Of a DNA stretch of 64,000 bases, positions 38,289 through 47,757 are shown piece by piece. The notes under the pieces were generated by a model. It was not told where the DNA came from, made no database searches, and saw only the letters and a list, made by a program, of their open reading frames with translations. Each line of letters opens with the position of its first letter. Position 1 is the stretch's first letter. Both the position numbers and the translations under genes were made by a program. The stretch comes from Afipia sp. (GTDB lineage Bacteria > Pseudomonadota > Alphaproteobacteria > Rhizobiales > Xanthobacteraceae): positions 557,077-621,076 of the forward strand of contig JANQAK010000006.1 in the NCBI GenBank assembly GCA_024707075.1. Reading direction: 5' to 3'.

Positions 38289-38408
38289 TCGTCATTGCGA
38301 GGGGCGCTTGCGACGAAGCAATCCAGTCTTGTAGGCGTCGTTCTGGATTGCTTCGCGGAGCCTGTCATCGGGCGCCGCTTCGCGCCGACCCGTTGGCTCG
38401 CAATGACG
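38289..38408. repeat. Palindromic repeat (CGTCATTGCGAG/CGCAATGACG family), full copy
   Basis: CGTCATTGCGAGGGGCGCTT with GAAGCAATCCAG, then a mirror CTGGATTGCTTCGCGG ending CTCGCAATGACG. This is a two-armed element with inverted arms. A half copy lies at 25677-25709. Confidence 0.8.
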
Positions 38409-38420
38409 GTCTTTTGGAGA

Positions 38421-38597
38421 TCAGCGGCCCATCTGGGCGGACATCTGCACGCTCAGCCGCGCGGCGCGTTTTTCCCGCGCCAGGCGTTCGGCGAGTTCGA
38501 CGATCTTCAGCCGTCCCTGCATGTTGGGAATGGCCTTGAACGCGGCCAGCAGGCGCTGCGCTTCCTCGTCCGATGTCACCAGAATGTCTTTCAGCAT
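38421..38597 (-). CDS. Small conserved-looking protein (58 aa)
   Basis: On the minus strand an ATG at 38597 opens a 58-residue frame starting MLKDILVTSDEEAQRLLAAF, continuing with an amphipathic helix (GRLKIVELAERLAREKRAAR) and ending QMSAQMGR. GAGACG lies upstream as a weak RBS. The amphipathic helix and non-repetitive composition between repeat clusters favour a real gene. I know no function. Confidence 0.55.
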   Translation of the reverse strand: MLKDILVTSDEEAQRLLAAFKAIPNMQGRLKIVELAERLAREKRAARLSVQMSAQMGR

Positions 38598-38704
38598 GTT
38601 ACGTCTCGGTATGACCCAAAGGCGTCTGTTAGTGGCGCGACGTTACCATTTGGTTCATGCCGGAATGTGACGGTTTTTCCGGACCGCGCGCATGGTTAAG
38701 CGGG

Positions 38705-40085
38705 TGTGAGTGCGGGCGAGGGAATTCTCTCTCGTTGTGAGATGTGCGCTTGTTCCCATCACAGTTCGTCAGGGCCGGCTGTTCCGCGCAATCTCTCCCC
38801 GGTCGTCCCCGCCAACGGGTCCGGCTTCGCCGGCCCGATGACAGGCTTTGACGGGATCCATACTCCCCAAGCTGTCAGTGTTGCTGCGATAGCTGACAAC
38901 TCTTTCCTTTGCTGTCACCGCAGCCGGTGGTTATGGGTCCCCGCCTGCGCGGGGACGACATCGAAGGTGTTGTGCGCCCGTGCTCCAACCATAGCTCGTC
39001 ATGGCCGGGCTTGACCCGGCCATCCACGTCTTTCTCCCGGCATCGCAAAACAAGGCATGGATCACCGGGTCAGGCCCGGTGATGACGATCGCGGATGTTG
39101 ATGCGGCCGGCATCAACTCGAGTTCCGATCCACCTTTTCAAACAGCCCGCGCGTGGGCTTGTCCCATCGCGCAAATGACGTGCGTCATCGCCCCTGTTGT
39201 TGTGACGGCGCGGGGACGCCCGAGGTCTTAGTATCGCCTCGCCCCGAAATGAGGGCGCGCGGAACGCCGGATGCGCCAACGCATCCGCAGCCTCGTGCGC
39301 AAAGTAAAAAGCACACGAGCGTAGTCACCACGAACACGCCGGAATCATCCGGCGTTCCGCACGCAATGGTTGGAACGGCTCGCTTCGCGAAAACCCCCGG
39401 TGAACGACCCTTAGGTAATCACCGCTAAGAGGACTTATTGCCGCGTCCCTTCCTCTTGCGAGGGCGGGATCTGGCGTTGCCTCATGGCGCAAGGCGATGC
39501 GCCGGGATAACGCGCTTTGGGCCGTCCGCGAACAGCGTCGTCATCTCCCCGCCGGTGATCTTTCGGGCGAACATGCCCGCTCCCGTTGGCCGACGGAGCG
39601 ACGCCGCAAGCGGCCACCGCATCCCGCCCCGCGTATCGTGACGATCGCGAACGCCCCTCAATGTGGGGCGGGACATGGCGAACATAAGAGAGGTTTGGAG
39701 GACGGGGATTTGTGTCCCCGCAGATTTAATGTTGATGAACGAGACCGCCGTCACCACAGGCTCGTCATTCCGGGGCGCGAGCATCTTTGCGAGCGAACCC
39801 GGAATCCAGCGTTACTGGTCGAAGCCAAAAAGAAGATTGGATTCCGGGCCTGCGCGTGAAGAACGCGCATCCCGGAATGACGGGTGGAGAGATTTGCGTT
39901 GTGAGGTGATGCAGCCCCGTATTGCGCTACGCTCCATCCGGGCTACGCTGGCTTTTCGTCGCAAAATCTTTCGCAGTTCTCTGTTTTTCCTCGGTGTTGT
40001 GCGTCGTCAGTAATGCGAGAAAAATTCCCGTTTCCCTATCGCAGTCAGTGTAAGCGGCGGCGGGATGTCTCCCGCGCTATACTAT
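38705..40085. repeat. 1.4-kb non-coding island of palindromic repeats
   Basis: No open frame here looks like a protein. The segment carries several known-style intergenic repeats. One is the GTCGTCCCCGCC/GGCGGGGACGAC type with arms near 38800 and 38945. Another is TCATGGCCGGGCTTGACC at 38999. A third is an inverted CATTCCGGG element around 39760-39885. A segment at about 39190-39720 (GCGCGGGGACGCCCGAGGTC, then GAATCATCCGGCGTTCCG) yields short frames of the kind that recur as hypothetical proteins in this group. No transposase is seen. Confidence 0.65.
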
Positions 40086-40109
40086 GGCTTGTTTTTCCCT
40101 AGCATAAAT

Positions 40110-40577
40110 TTACACGCCCTTTTCCCGCGACACCGTAATCCGCACGCCGGTCTTGGCGACGGTGCAGTGGATGTCGAGGCGGCGGTAGCGTGAATCCAGA
40201 TTGTAGCCGCGGATGATGTTGGTGCGGCTGACGCAGCGCTGGGTGCCTTTCAGCGTGTCGGCCTTCGGGATCGTGAACACCAGCGCCGCCGCGGTGGCGA
40301 TGAAGTCGTAGAATTCCGGCGCGGGCTTTTTCTTGTCGGTGGAGGCGAACACGTCGTTGGTGCGGTTGCGGCTCTGGCAGCCGAGCGAGGCCTGCGTCAC
40401 CGCCGGGTGTTCGAGATAGATCACCCCCGCAACCGTCTTGCCGATCTTGAGGCCGGGAATCTGCGCGGCGAGGTCCTTGGCCAGATCGTCGCAACGGTCG
40501 GCGCGGGCAGGGGCCGCGAACGCCACGATCGCAAAAACGAGAATTGACGACAATTTCATGCAGCTTCGTGCGGTCAT
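40110..40577 (-). CDS. Hypothetical secreted protein (155 aa)
   Basis: A signal peptide (LSSILVFAIVAFAAPARA) is followed by a mature domain with Cys in CDDLAKD, LGCQSRNRTN, RCVSRTN and IHCTVAK, consistent with two disulfides. The start at 40577 follows GGGGAGATCATC. A Met at residue 7 is the alternative. I do not recognise the family. Confidence 0.65.
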   Translation of the reverse strand: MTARSCMKLSSILVFAIVAFAAPARADRCDDLAKDLAAQIPGLKIGKTVAGVIYLEHPAVTQASLGCQSRNRTNDVFASTDKKKPAPEFYDFIATAAALVFTIPKADTLKGTQRCVSRTNIIRGYNLDSRYRRLDIHCTVAKTGVRITVSREKGV

Positions 40578-40645
40578 GATGATCTCCCCGCATCTATTGA
40601 AGCGCGGGTGTCACCTTTGCGCAAGTCTGGTTGCCTTATCCGGCG

Positions 40646-41164
40646 TCAGAAGCCGAAGATCGTCACGGCGATGGCGAATAATGCCATCTCGTAATTGATG
40701 TAGATCACCGGCACACATACGAGCAGCGTCGCCAGTCCCAGCAGTTGATTGGACCTGGCGAGAGCCAGCGCGCCTGCGGCCAGCAGCGGCGGAACAATCA
40801 GCAGCATAATCGTGGGTTGCAGCAGCACATAAATGTCTCTGGCCGCCAGCGATCCGTTCGACCCCGGCAAATACGAAAGCCATCGCCCAAGCACCACGCC
40901 GGCCATGGCGACCACTGCCCAGCGGACGCGGCCGGTGAGCGCGCAGACCAGCGCGGCCACCGCGAAAAACGGATGGGTGAGGACATAGATCTTCGTCAGG
41001 ACGCCACTGAAACCGGAGCCCGTTTCCGATAGGCCCAGGATGCTGAAGAACATATAGCTGTCCCATATCTCGTACAGCGCAAGCGGCACCATCGCTGCCG
41101 AGAGCCAGAATCGCTCCCGGCCGCTGATCGGCGGCGGGGCCATTTCAAGAGAGGCGGAATTCAT
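40646..41164 (-). CDS. Hypothetical membrane protein, paralog of the next gene
   Basis: This 172-residue protein has about five membrane helices (FWLSAAMVPLALYEIWDSYM, VLTHPFFAVAALVCALTGRV, LLIVPPLLAAGALALA). The HPFFAVAALVCALTGRVR motif matches HPVLALAALVFAATGRVR in the neighbouring gene, so the two are paralogs. The ATG at 41164 has AGGA 7 bases upstream. Function is unknown. The gap to its upstream neighbour is 30 bp, so they form an operon. Confidence 0.65.
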   Translation of the reverse strand: MNSASLEMAPPPISGRERFWLSAAMVPLALYEIWDSYMFFSILGLSETGSGFSGVLTKIYVLTHPFFAVAALVCALTGRVRWAVVAMAGVVLGRWLSYLPGSNGSLAARDIYVLLQPTIMLLIVPPLLAAGALALARSNQLLGLATLLVCVPVIYINYEMALFAIAVTIFGF

Positions 41165-41194
41165 AAGCAAATCCTGTGTGAACGGCGCGGACGA

Positions 41195-41725
41195 TCAAAA
41201 CCCGTGGATCATCACGCTGATGAAGAACCCCACCAGCAGCACGATGTTGAACAGCGTCGGGACCGCGACCAGCAGGGTCGCGCGGCCGGGATGTTCGTTG
41301 TGCGCCGCATAGGCGATGGCGCAGGCGGCGATCAGCGGGAAACCGATGATCTTCGCTGTGGTCTCGACGAGGCTGAACGTGCCACGGAGGTCAAATCCGC
41401 GCGCGACGACCGCCGGCATGTCGCTCAGCCAGGTCATGACGATGATGACGCCGAGCGCGATGATCGCATGACGCACGCGGCCCGTCGCGGCGAACACCAG
41501 CGCGGCCAGAGCCAGTACTGGATGCGCGGCGAGATGCGCCTTGATGAGCCCGCCGCCGAGGCCCCCAGGAATGCCCGACATGTCGCCGAGCAGGACCCGC
41601 GCATCTGAAGAGCCGAACGCGGCCTCGATGACGGCGACGGCGATGAGTACGATGCGCGGGCCGATCAGGCGCGGGGCGGGGGCTTGCGCAACGGTGTCGG
41701 CTGTCATCGGCGTGGCGGAGGTCAT
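41195..41725 (-). CDS. Hypothetical membrane protein (paralog pair)
   Basis: This 176-residue protein has several membrane helices (RIVLIAVAVIEAAFG, LALAALVFAATGRVRHAIIA, LLVAVPTLFNIVLLVGFFIS). It is the first gene of a two-gene operon with its paralog. Both end in a similar hydrophobic helix and -GF. No named family is apparent. Confidence 0.65.
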   Translation of the reverse strand: MTSATPMTADTVAQAPAPRLIGPRIVLIAVAVIEAAFGSSDARVLLGDMSGIPGGLGGGLIKAHLAAHPVLALAALVFAATGRVRHAIIALGVIIVMTWLSDMPAVVARGFDLRGTFSLVETTAKIIGFPLIAACAIAYAAHNEHPGRATLLVAVPTLFNIVLLVGFFISVMIHGF

Positions 41726-41946
41726 GTCTGAAATTCCTGATCGAAATTCATTCTCAAAGGCGGCAGGCTAGCGCGGCGGCCGGGCCGCGCACAGCCGCCC
41801 TGCAAGCGCCCTGCAACAGCCCTGCAAGGCTTTTGGCCATCTTCCCTTTGTCGGAAAAGCGATTAGAACGGTTCAAACACGCGGCCGGCCAGCGCCGGAC
41901 CGTTGAAATTCCGGCGCTTTTTGCCTCCCAACCTGCGAGCTGATCC

Positions 41947-43599
41947 ATGAACGCCCCGACCCCCGTGCCTGCGCCCAAAGCCGTTCCGCCCTACAAGCAC
42001 ACCCCGCTGTTTCCGCTGGGCGCGGACAAGACGCCGTATCGCAAGATCACCACCGATGGCGTGCGCATCGAGAATGTTCTGGGCAAGGACATGCTGGTGG
42101 TGACGCGCGAGGCGCTGCGCGCGCTCTCCGAAGCCGCGTTCGGCGACATCAACCACTACCTGCGGCCGGGACATCTGGCGCAGCTCCGGAAAATTCTCGA
42201 CGATCCGGACGCCAGCGACAACGACAAGTTCGTCGCGTTCGATTTTCTCAAGAACGCCAACATCGCCGCCGGCGGCATCCTGCCGATGTGCCAGGACACC
42301 GGCACCGCGATCATCATGGGCAAGAAGGGCTCGCGCGTCATCACCGAGGGCGACGACGAGGCCGCGCTGAGCGAGGGCGCGCGTGACGCCTACCTGCGCC
42401 GCAACCTGCGCTATTCGCAGGTGGCGCCGCTCTCCATGTTCGAGGAGAAGAACACCGCCAACAACATGCCGGCGCAGTGCGAGATCTACGCGGAAGGCGA
42501 TGACGCCTACAAGTTCATGTTCATGGCGAAGGGCGGCGGCTCTGCCAACAAGACCTTCCTGTTTCAGGGCACGCCGTCGTTGCTGACCAAGGATCGCCTG
42601 CACGCCTTCATCAAGGAGAAGGTGCTGACGCTGGGCACCGCCGCGTGCCCGCCGTATCACCTTGCCATCGTCATCGGCGGCACCTCGGCAGAGTTGTGCC
42701 TGAAGACGGTGAAGCTGGCGTCGGCGCGCTATCTCGATGAGTTGCCGACCCACGGCTCGCCGGACGGCAATGCCTTCCGCGATCTGGAGATGGAGCAGGA
42801 AGTCCTGAAGATGACGCAAAGCCTCGGCGTCGGCGCGCAGTTCGGCGGCAAGTATTTCTGCCACGACGTGCGCGTGATCCGGCTGCCGCGTCACGGCGCA
42901 TCGCTGCCGATTGGATTGGGAGTATCGTGCTCGGCGGACCGTCAGGTGCTCGGCAAGATCACCAAGGACGGCGTCTATCTCGAAGAGCTGGAGCACAATC
43001 CGGCAAAATATCTGCCGGAGGTGGAAGCCAAGCTCGGCGGCGAGGTGGTGCAGATCGACCTCAACCAGCCGATGAAGGATATTCTCGCAACGCTGACGAA
43101 GTATCCGACCAAGACCCGGCTGTCGCTCACCGGCACCATGATCGTGGCGCGTGACTCCGCGCATTCGAAGTTACGCGAACGCCTTGAGAAGGGCGAACCG
43201 CTGCCGGATTATTTCAAGAACCATCCGGTGTACTACGCGGGACCGGCCAAGACGCCGGACGGCTACGCCTCCGGCGCGTTCGGCCCGACCACGGCGGGGC
43301 GTATGGATTCGTTCGTCGACCAGTTCCAGGCCGCGGGCGGCTCGATGGTGATGCTGGCGAAGGGCAACCGCTCGGCGGCGGTGCGCGATGCCTGCAAGAA
43401 GTACGGCGGCTTCTATCTCGGCTCGATCGGCGGTTCGGCGGCGAATCTGGCGGAGCACTGCATCAGGAAGGTCGAGGTGGTGGAGTATCCCGAACTCGGC
43501 ATGGAAGCGATCTGGCGCATCGAGGTCGAGAACTTCCCGGCCTTCATCATCATGGACGACAAGGGCAATGACTTCTTCAAGGAGTTGAATCTGGGGTGA
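41947..43599 (+). CDS. fumA: Class I fumarate hydratase (Fe-S, FumA type)
   Basis: This 550-residue protein covers both subunit domains of the single-chain class I fumarase. The N-terminal domain has the cluster Cys in [13 protein letters not shown], then [13 protein letters not shown] and [16 protein letters not shown]. The C-terminal beta domain has [40 protein letters not shown] and the SGTAGR-like [12 protein letters not shown]. It converts fumarate to L-malate in the TCA cycle with a 4Fe-4S cluster. The N-terminal tail ([12 protein letters not shown]) is Pro-rich. Confidence 0.94.
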   Translation: MNAPTPVPAPKAVPPYKHTPLFPLGADKTPYRKITTDGVRIENVLGKDMLVVTREALRALSEAAFGDINHYLRPGHLAQLRKILDDPDASDNDKFVAFDFLKNANIAAGGILPMCQDTGTAIIMGKKGSRVITEGDDEAALSEGARDAYLRRNLRYSQVAPLSMFEEKNTANNMPAQCEIYAEGDDAYKFMFMAKGGGSANKTFLFQGTPSLLTKDRLHAFIKEKVLTLGTAACPPYHLAIVIGGTSAELCLKTVKLASARYLDELPTHGSPDGNAFRDLEMEQEVLKMTQSLGVGAQFGGKYFCHDVRVIRLPRHGASLPIGLGVSCSADRQVLGKITKDGVYLEELEHNPAKYLPEVEAKLGGEVVQIDLNQPMKDILATLTKYPTKTRLSLTGTMIVARDSAHSKLRERLEKGEPLPDYFKNHPVYYAGPAKTPDGYASGAFGPTTAGRMDSFVDQFQAAGGSMVMLAKGNRSAAVRDACKKYGGFYLGSIGGSAANLAEHCIRKVEVVEYPELGMEAIWRIEVENFPAFIIMDDKGNDFFKELNLG

Positions 43600-43639
43600 C
43601 GAGTCATGCGTCGCTTAAACTGGGGCGACGGTGCTTCGA

Positions 43640-43850
43640 CATATTGATCGTCATGGCCGGGCTTGACCCGGCCATCCATCCTTCAAGAATGATGGATACG
43701 CGGGTCAAGCCCGCGTATGACAACCCGGTGTGCTGAGAAAATTTCGTGCACCCGCGCCTTGCTCCATCTCGCTCATTCCCGCGAAAGCGGGAATCCAGTG
43801 CTCCATGCAAAGAACTCGGTCCCCGCTTTCGCGGGGACGAGCGGAGCATG
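43640..43850. repeat. Cluster of palindromic repeats after fumA
   Basis: TCATGGCCGGGCTTGACC with a mirror GGGTCAAGCCCG, then GCGAAAGCGGGAATCCAG and GTCCCCGCTTTCGCGGGGAC. These match families seen at 38999, 44928 and 47074. The convergent fumA and metQ genes flank them. Confidence 0.75.
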
Positions 43851-43874
43851 TTTCCGTTTCGGAAAAGCGCGATC

Positions 43875-44699
43875 CTACCACGCCGCCTGGATCGAGCCCT
43901 TGAACTTGCCGTTGATGAAGTCCTTCACGGGCTGGGAGCGGTAGATCGCGATGAACTTCTTGATCCGCGGATCGTCCTTGCGGTCCTCGCGCGCGGCGAA
44001 CAGCAGCGTGTAGTAGGGCTTCGCCTCGGGGTTGGACGTCTCGGGGATCAGCGCCTTGTTGAGGTCGAGGCCGGCGAGATAGGCGTAGTTCGACGACACG
44101 AAGGCCGCCGCCACGTCATCGAGCGAACGCGCCAGTTGAGCGGCGTCGATTTCCACAATCTGTAGCTTCTTCGGATTCTCCACCACGTCCAGAACGGTCG
44201 CCTTGATGCCGACGTCGGGCTTCAGCTTGATCAGGCCTGCCTTCTCGAACAAGAGCAGCGCGCGTCCCGCGTTGGTCGGATCGTTCGGGATCGCGATCTT
44301 GGCGCCGTTCGGAATGTCGGCGGCCTTGGTGTACTTCTTCGAGTGGATGCCGCCGGGCACCAGGATCGAATCGTCGAGGGCGACCAGCTTGTAGTTGCGG
44401 GCCTTCGACTGGTTGGCGAGATAGAACTTGTGCTGGAAGTTGTTGAGGTCGATGTCGCCTGCGTCGAGCGCGGCGTTCGGCTGGTTCCAGTCGGTGAACT
44501 CGATGATCTCCGCCTTGAGGCCCTGCTTCTCGGACAGCTTCGCGGCTTCGCGCAGGATATCGCCATAGGGACCGGCCGAGACGCCGACCTTGAGCGGCTT
44601 GTCGGCGGCGGATTGCGCCAGCGCCGCGGTGCCGAGCGAAGCGAGCAGCAGTCCAGAGGCGGCGAGGGACAGGAAACGGGATCGGGAAAGAGCGTTCAT
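43875..44699 (-). CDS. MetQ/NlpA-family substrate-binding protein
   Basis: This 274-residue periplasmic protein has a signal peptide (ASGLLLASLGTAALAQ) without a lipobox Cys. NlpA-type motifs are KVGVSAGPYGDILREAAKL, EIIEFTDWNQPNAALDAGDI, DLNNFQHKFYL and IPNDPTNAGRALLLFEKAGL. It probably binds methionine or a related substrate for an ABC importer. No metN or metI gene adjoins it. The ATG at 44699 is favoured over upstream frame extensions that look like intergenic repeats. Confidence 0.88.
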   Translation of the reverse strand: MNALSRSRFLSLAASGLLLASLGTAALAQSAADKPLKVGVSAGPYGDILREAAKLSEKQGLKAEIIEFTDWNQPNAALDAGDIDLNNFQHKFYLANQSKARNYKLVALDDSILVPGGIHSKKYTKAADIPNGAKIAIPNDPTNAGRALLLFEKAGLIKLKPDVGIKATVLDVVENPKKLQIVEIDAAQLARSLDDVAAAFVSSNYAYLAGLDLNKALIPETSNPEAKPYYTLLFAAREDRKDDPRIKKFIAIYRSQPVKDFINGKFKGSIQAAW

Positions 44700-44927
44700 G
44701 ATGATGTGAGGTCTTTGCATTGGAGGTTGAAAAGAAGCATCGCGAGATGCCGGATCTTGCCGGACATGCGCGTTGACGGCTGGTGAATGATCGGCCAGTG
44801 CAGCAGAGCGCGTCAATGAAATGGAATTACGAATAATGATGGAGCTGTAGGCCACATCGCGCGCGAGAATGGCGCATCCGGGTAGATTGTTATTCTCGCA
44901 CATTTGCCCGCGCGGATTTATCTCCGC

Positions 44928-45000
44928 TCATCCCCGCGTAAGCGGGGATCCAGAGCCAAGGAAAAGAACTGCGTCCCCGCTTTCGCAGCGGGGGGATACG
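44928..45000. repeat. Palindromic repeat (CCCCGC/GCGGGG family)
   Basis: TCCCCGCGTAAGCGGGGATC plus GTCCCCGCTTTCGCAGCG, in the same style as the copies at 43770, 38800 and 47074, between metQ and tetR. Confidence 0.7.
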
Positions 45001-45030
45001 CTGCTTGTATTGAATGATGCGTGCGCGGAA

Positions 45031-45612
45031 CTACTTCCCCGGCGCGATGCCCTTGAACGAGAGCCGCAGCGCCGCCGCGACGCGCGGATCGTTTCTTTTC
45101 CACATGCCGTCGCTGATGAGCGAGGCGATGCCGTGCGCGACGGCCCATGCCAGCGCCAGCGCATCGGAGTCCACAGGCTTCGCCGGATCGCTCTGAAGTT
45201 CGCCAAGCGCCAGCCGCAGTTGGTCGAATGCACCGGGCACGCCGTCCTTTTCCGTCTTGCCGTCCGAGCCGAAGCGGCTGAACGCGAGGCGAAACAGGCG
45301 GGGCTCGGCGGCAGCGAAATCGATATAGGCCATCGCCGATGCATGAAGGCGGTCCTTGCCCTTCAGCCCCGATGTCGCCTTTTGCGAGCGCTGCGCCAGC
45401 AGCGCCAGCGCTTCGGCCGCGACGGCCGCCAGCAATTCATCCTTGTCCGCGAAATGCTTGTAGGCCGCGCCGGAGGTGACGCCGGCGTCGCGCGCGGCTT
45501 CGCGCAGGCTGAAGCTCTCCGCACCGCCTTTGCGTACGCGATCGAGAGCTAGTCCGACCAGCGCGCTGCGCAGGTCGCCGTGATGATACGTCTGTTTTTT
45601 CGCCGCAGGCAT
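45031..45612 (-). CDS. TetR-family regulator
   Basis: The 193-residue form starting at the ATG at 45612 gives MPAAKKQTYHHGDLRSALVG, then the HTH (FSLREAARDAGVTSGAAYKH). The C-terminal domain is a TetR ligand pocket. It diverges from the carotenoid oxygenase gene 91 bp away and likely controls it and itself. A palindromic operator sits directly on the start codon. Confidence 0.85.
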   Translation of the reverse strand: MPAAKKQTYHHGDLRSALVGLALDRVRKGGAESFSLREAARDAGVTSGAAYKHFADKDELLAAVAAEALALLAQRSQKATSGLKGKDRLHASAMAYIDFAAAEPRLFRLAFSRFGSDGKTEKDGVPGAFDQLRLALGELQSDPAKPVDSDALALAWAVAHGIASLISDGMWKRNDPRVAAALRLSFKGIAPGK

Positions 45613-45628
45613 GTAACTGATGTTTACA
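45612..45628. promoter_or_regulatory. Candidate TetR operator
   Basis: TGTAACTGATGTTTACA is an imperfect inverted repeat (TGTAAC and GTTTACA) between the divergent tetR and carotenoid oxygenase genes. It touches the tetR start codon. Confidence 0.5.
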
Positions 45629-45702
45629 TTGCCGCCGGCCCGCCGTAAAGTATGCACCGCTCACTTAAGAAGCAGAAGCAATCATACCGAGGGAGACCAA
45701 CG

Positions 45703-47041
45703 ATGAGCCAGGTAGAGGCGACGGCCGAGACGCCGTTCTGGGAGCGCGGCAATCTCGCTCCGGTCCATGAGGAAGTCACTGCATTCGACCTGCCGGTGGA
45801 GGGCGCGATTCCGCCCGAACTGAACGGGCTCTATGCGCGCAACGGCGCCAATCCGCGCGAGGGCCATTCCGGCCACTGGTTTATCGGCGACGGCATGCTG
45901 CACGGCGTCTCGCTGAAGAACGGCCGCGCCGAGTGGTATCGCAACCGCTGGGTGCGCACGCCGCGCTTCAACGGCGCACCGCGGCGGCCGGGCGTGCCTG
46001 ATATCCGCAGCAGCGTCGCCAACACCAATGTGATCGCCCATGCCGGAAAGATCATGGCGCTGGTGGAAAACGCATTGCCGATGACGATGACCCGTGAACT
46101 CGACACCATCGGCTTCCAAGACTACGGCGGCAAACTCGACACGCCGTTCACGGCGCATCCGAAAATTTGTCCCGTCACCGGCGAGCTTCATTTTTTCGGT
46201 TATGGCTTCGTGCCGCCATTTCTGACCTATCACGCGGTGGACGCGAGCGGCGAACTGATGCGCAGCATTCCGGTTCCGACCCGGGCGTCGACCATGATGC
46301 ATGACTTCGCCATGACATCGGGACACATCGTGTTCATGGATCTGCCGGTGGTGTTCGACATGCCGGCGGCGCAGTGCGGCACCATGCCGTTTGCGTGGAG
46401 CGACAGCTATGGCGCGCGGCTCGGCATTCTCAAGCGCGGCGCGGGCATCGAGTCCCTGCGCTGGGTGGAGATCGAACCGTGTTATGTCTTCCACGTCGCC
46501 AACGCCTTCGAGGAGGCGGACGGCACCATCGTGATCGATGTCGCGTGGTACAAGGAACTGTGGCGCGGCGGCCCGTCAGCCACGGGATTCGACAAGGCGT
46601 TCCTGAAGCGCTGGCGGATTCCGCCCGGTGCTGCGAAAGCGCAGGAGCAGAAGCTCGATGACCGGTCGATCGAGTTTCCGCGCGTCAACGACAGCCACGC
46701 CGGATTGCATCACGATGTGGTTTACGCGGTCGATACCGGCAAGGATCTCGCTCGTCAGCGATAAGGCAAGTTCACTGCGCAAATACGATCTGAAAACGGG
46801 GAAGAGCGCCGCGCACGTTTTCCGCAACGGTGTGTCGAGCGAGTTCGTGCATATCCAGCCGGACGGCGCGAGCGGCGAGGACGACGGCTGGCTGATCGGC
46901 TTCGTCTACGATCGTGCGCGCAATGCCAGCGACCTGATGATCCTTGATGCGCAGCGGATCGAGTCAAGGCTGGTGGCGCGGATCGGTCTTCCGGCACGGG
47001 TGCCGCAAGGTTTTCACGGCAACTGGATGCCGGGGGTGTGA
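45703..47041 (+). pseudogene. Carotenoid oxygenase (RPE65/lignostilbene dioxygenase family), frameshifted
   Basis: The first frame (ATG 45703, after GAGGGAGACC) runs 353 residues to a stop at 46764. It includes the iron-binding His segments FTAHPKICP, MMHDFAMTSG and YVFHVANAFE. A second frame continues the family from SLRKYDLKTGKS to VPQGFHGNWMPGV at 47041, with the fourth iron-binding His in GFHGNW. A single extra base near 46745-46760 (in GGCAAGGATCTCG) explains the break. Without it the product is about 445 aa. The truncated protein lacks the fourth iron ligand, so it would be inactive. Either a real pseudogene or a sequence error. Confidence 0.85.
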
Positions 47042-47073
47042 GTGTTCTGGAGACTTAGGCGTGATTTCTCTGC

Positions 47074-47192
47074 GTCGTCCCCGCGAAGGCGGGGACCCAT
47101 ACTCCCTGAGCGTGCGATTGATAAAAAGTCGGCGACTTTCCGCTTAAAACGAAAAGCCGGTGGTTATGGGTCCCCGCCTTCGCGGGGACGAC
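47074..47192. repeat. Perfect 28-bp inverted repeat (GGGGAC family)
   Basis: Arms 47074-47101 (GTCGTCCCCGCGAAGGCGGG...) and 47165-47192 are exact complements, each itself palindromic. The spacer is 63 bp. Same family as near 38800-38960. Confidence 0.8.
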
Positions 47193-47219
47193 CCTGTTGG
47201 AATATCGTGCGTCAGGCCC

Positions 47220-47516
47220 TTACGCCCGCGATCCCTTGAACGGGAAGCTACCCATCGGGCCGATGCTGACGTCGCCGGAAATGGAGTCGCCATCGACCTT
47301 GCCGGAGAAGGCCAGCGTCAGCGGCATCGGGTCCGTGATCGACGCCTTCCAGGCGACATCGCTGCCGTTCACCGTGCCATCGACGATGTCGGCTTCGTTG
47401 CCATCGGCCGCCTGCTTGCCGGTCAGCGAACCGCCATCGGCCTTCAGCATCAAAGTTGCATTGCGATCGCCCAGCGGCGTGCTCAGGGTGATGTTCCAGT
47501 TGCCATCGACTGCCAT
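47220..47516 (-). CDS. Conserved hypothetical protein (98 aa)
   Basis: The ATG at 47516 follows GAGAGAGGGAAAC and gives MAVDGNWNITLSTPLGDRNA. The protein is a repetitive beta structure (TLMLKADGGSLTGKQ, VDGTVNGSDVAWKASI, SGKVDGDSISGDV). Small proteins of this type occur in many alphaproteobacteria without known function. Cytoplasmic, no signal peptide. Confidence 0.75.
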   Translation of the reverse strand: MAVDGNWNITLSTPLGDRNATLMLKADGGSLTGKQAADGNEADIVDGTVNGSDVAWKASITDPMPLTLAFSGKVDGDSISGDVSIGPMGSFPFKGSRA

Positions 47517-47757
47517 GTGTTTCCCTCTCTCCGCGTGCCGCAAAGCCTGAATTGGTCTTGGAGCAGGACGCGCTGGCGCCGATATAGCGCATTTTCCTGA
47601 CGGCCACGCGAATTTTATAAGCTGTCATTTATTGCGCATCCGGCATTTGCCCGGATCGCCCGCGTCCCGGAATGGCTCAGGCAGGCTTCACCAAATCTTA
47701 GGGCGTGTCTCCCTAACGTGCGGCGGTATCCGCGGATTTCTGGCCAGCATCACCGGT

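Noticed and set aside
38870..38945. GCTGTCAG.. hairpin in the repeat island as a riboswitch or RNA gene
   Set aside because: No conserved structure or neighbouring gene; it is the loop of a large inverted repeat.
39001..39231. Open frame starting MAGLDPAIHV
   Set aside because: It is the translation of a GGGCTTGACCCGG palindromic repeat, a well-known spurious gene type.
44700..44870. SAM riboswitch before the lone MetQ
   Set aside because: No SAM-II-type pseudoknot sequence is visible on the minus strand.
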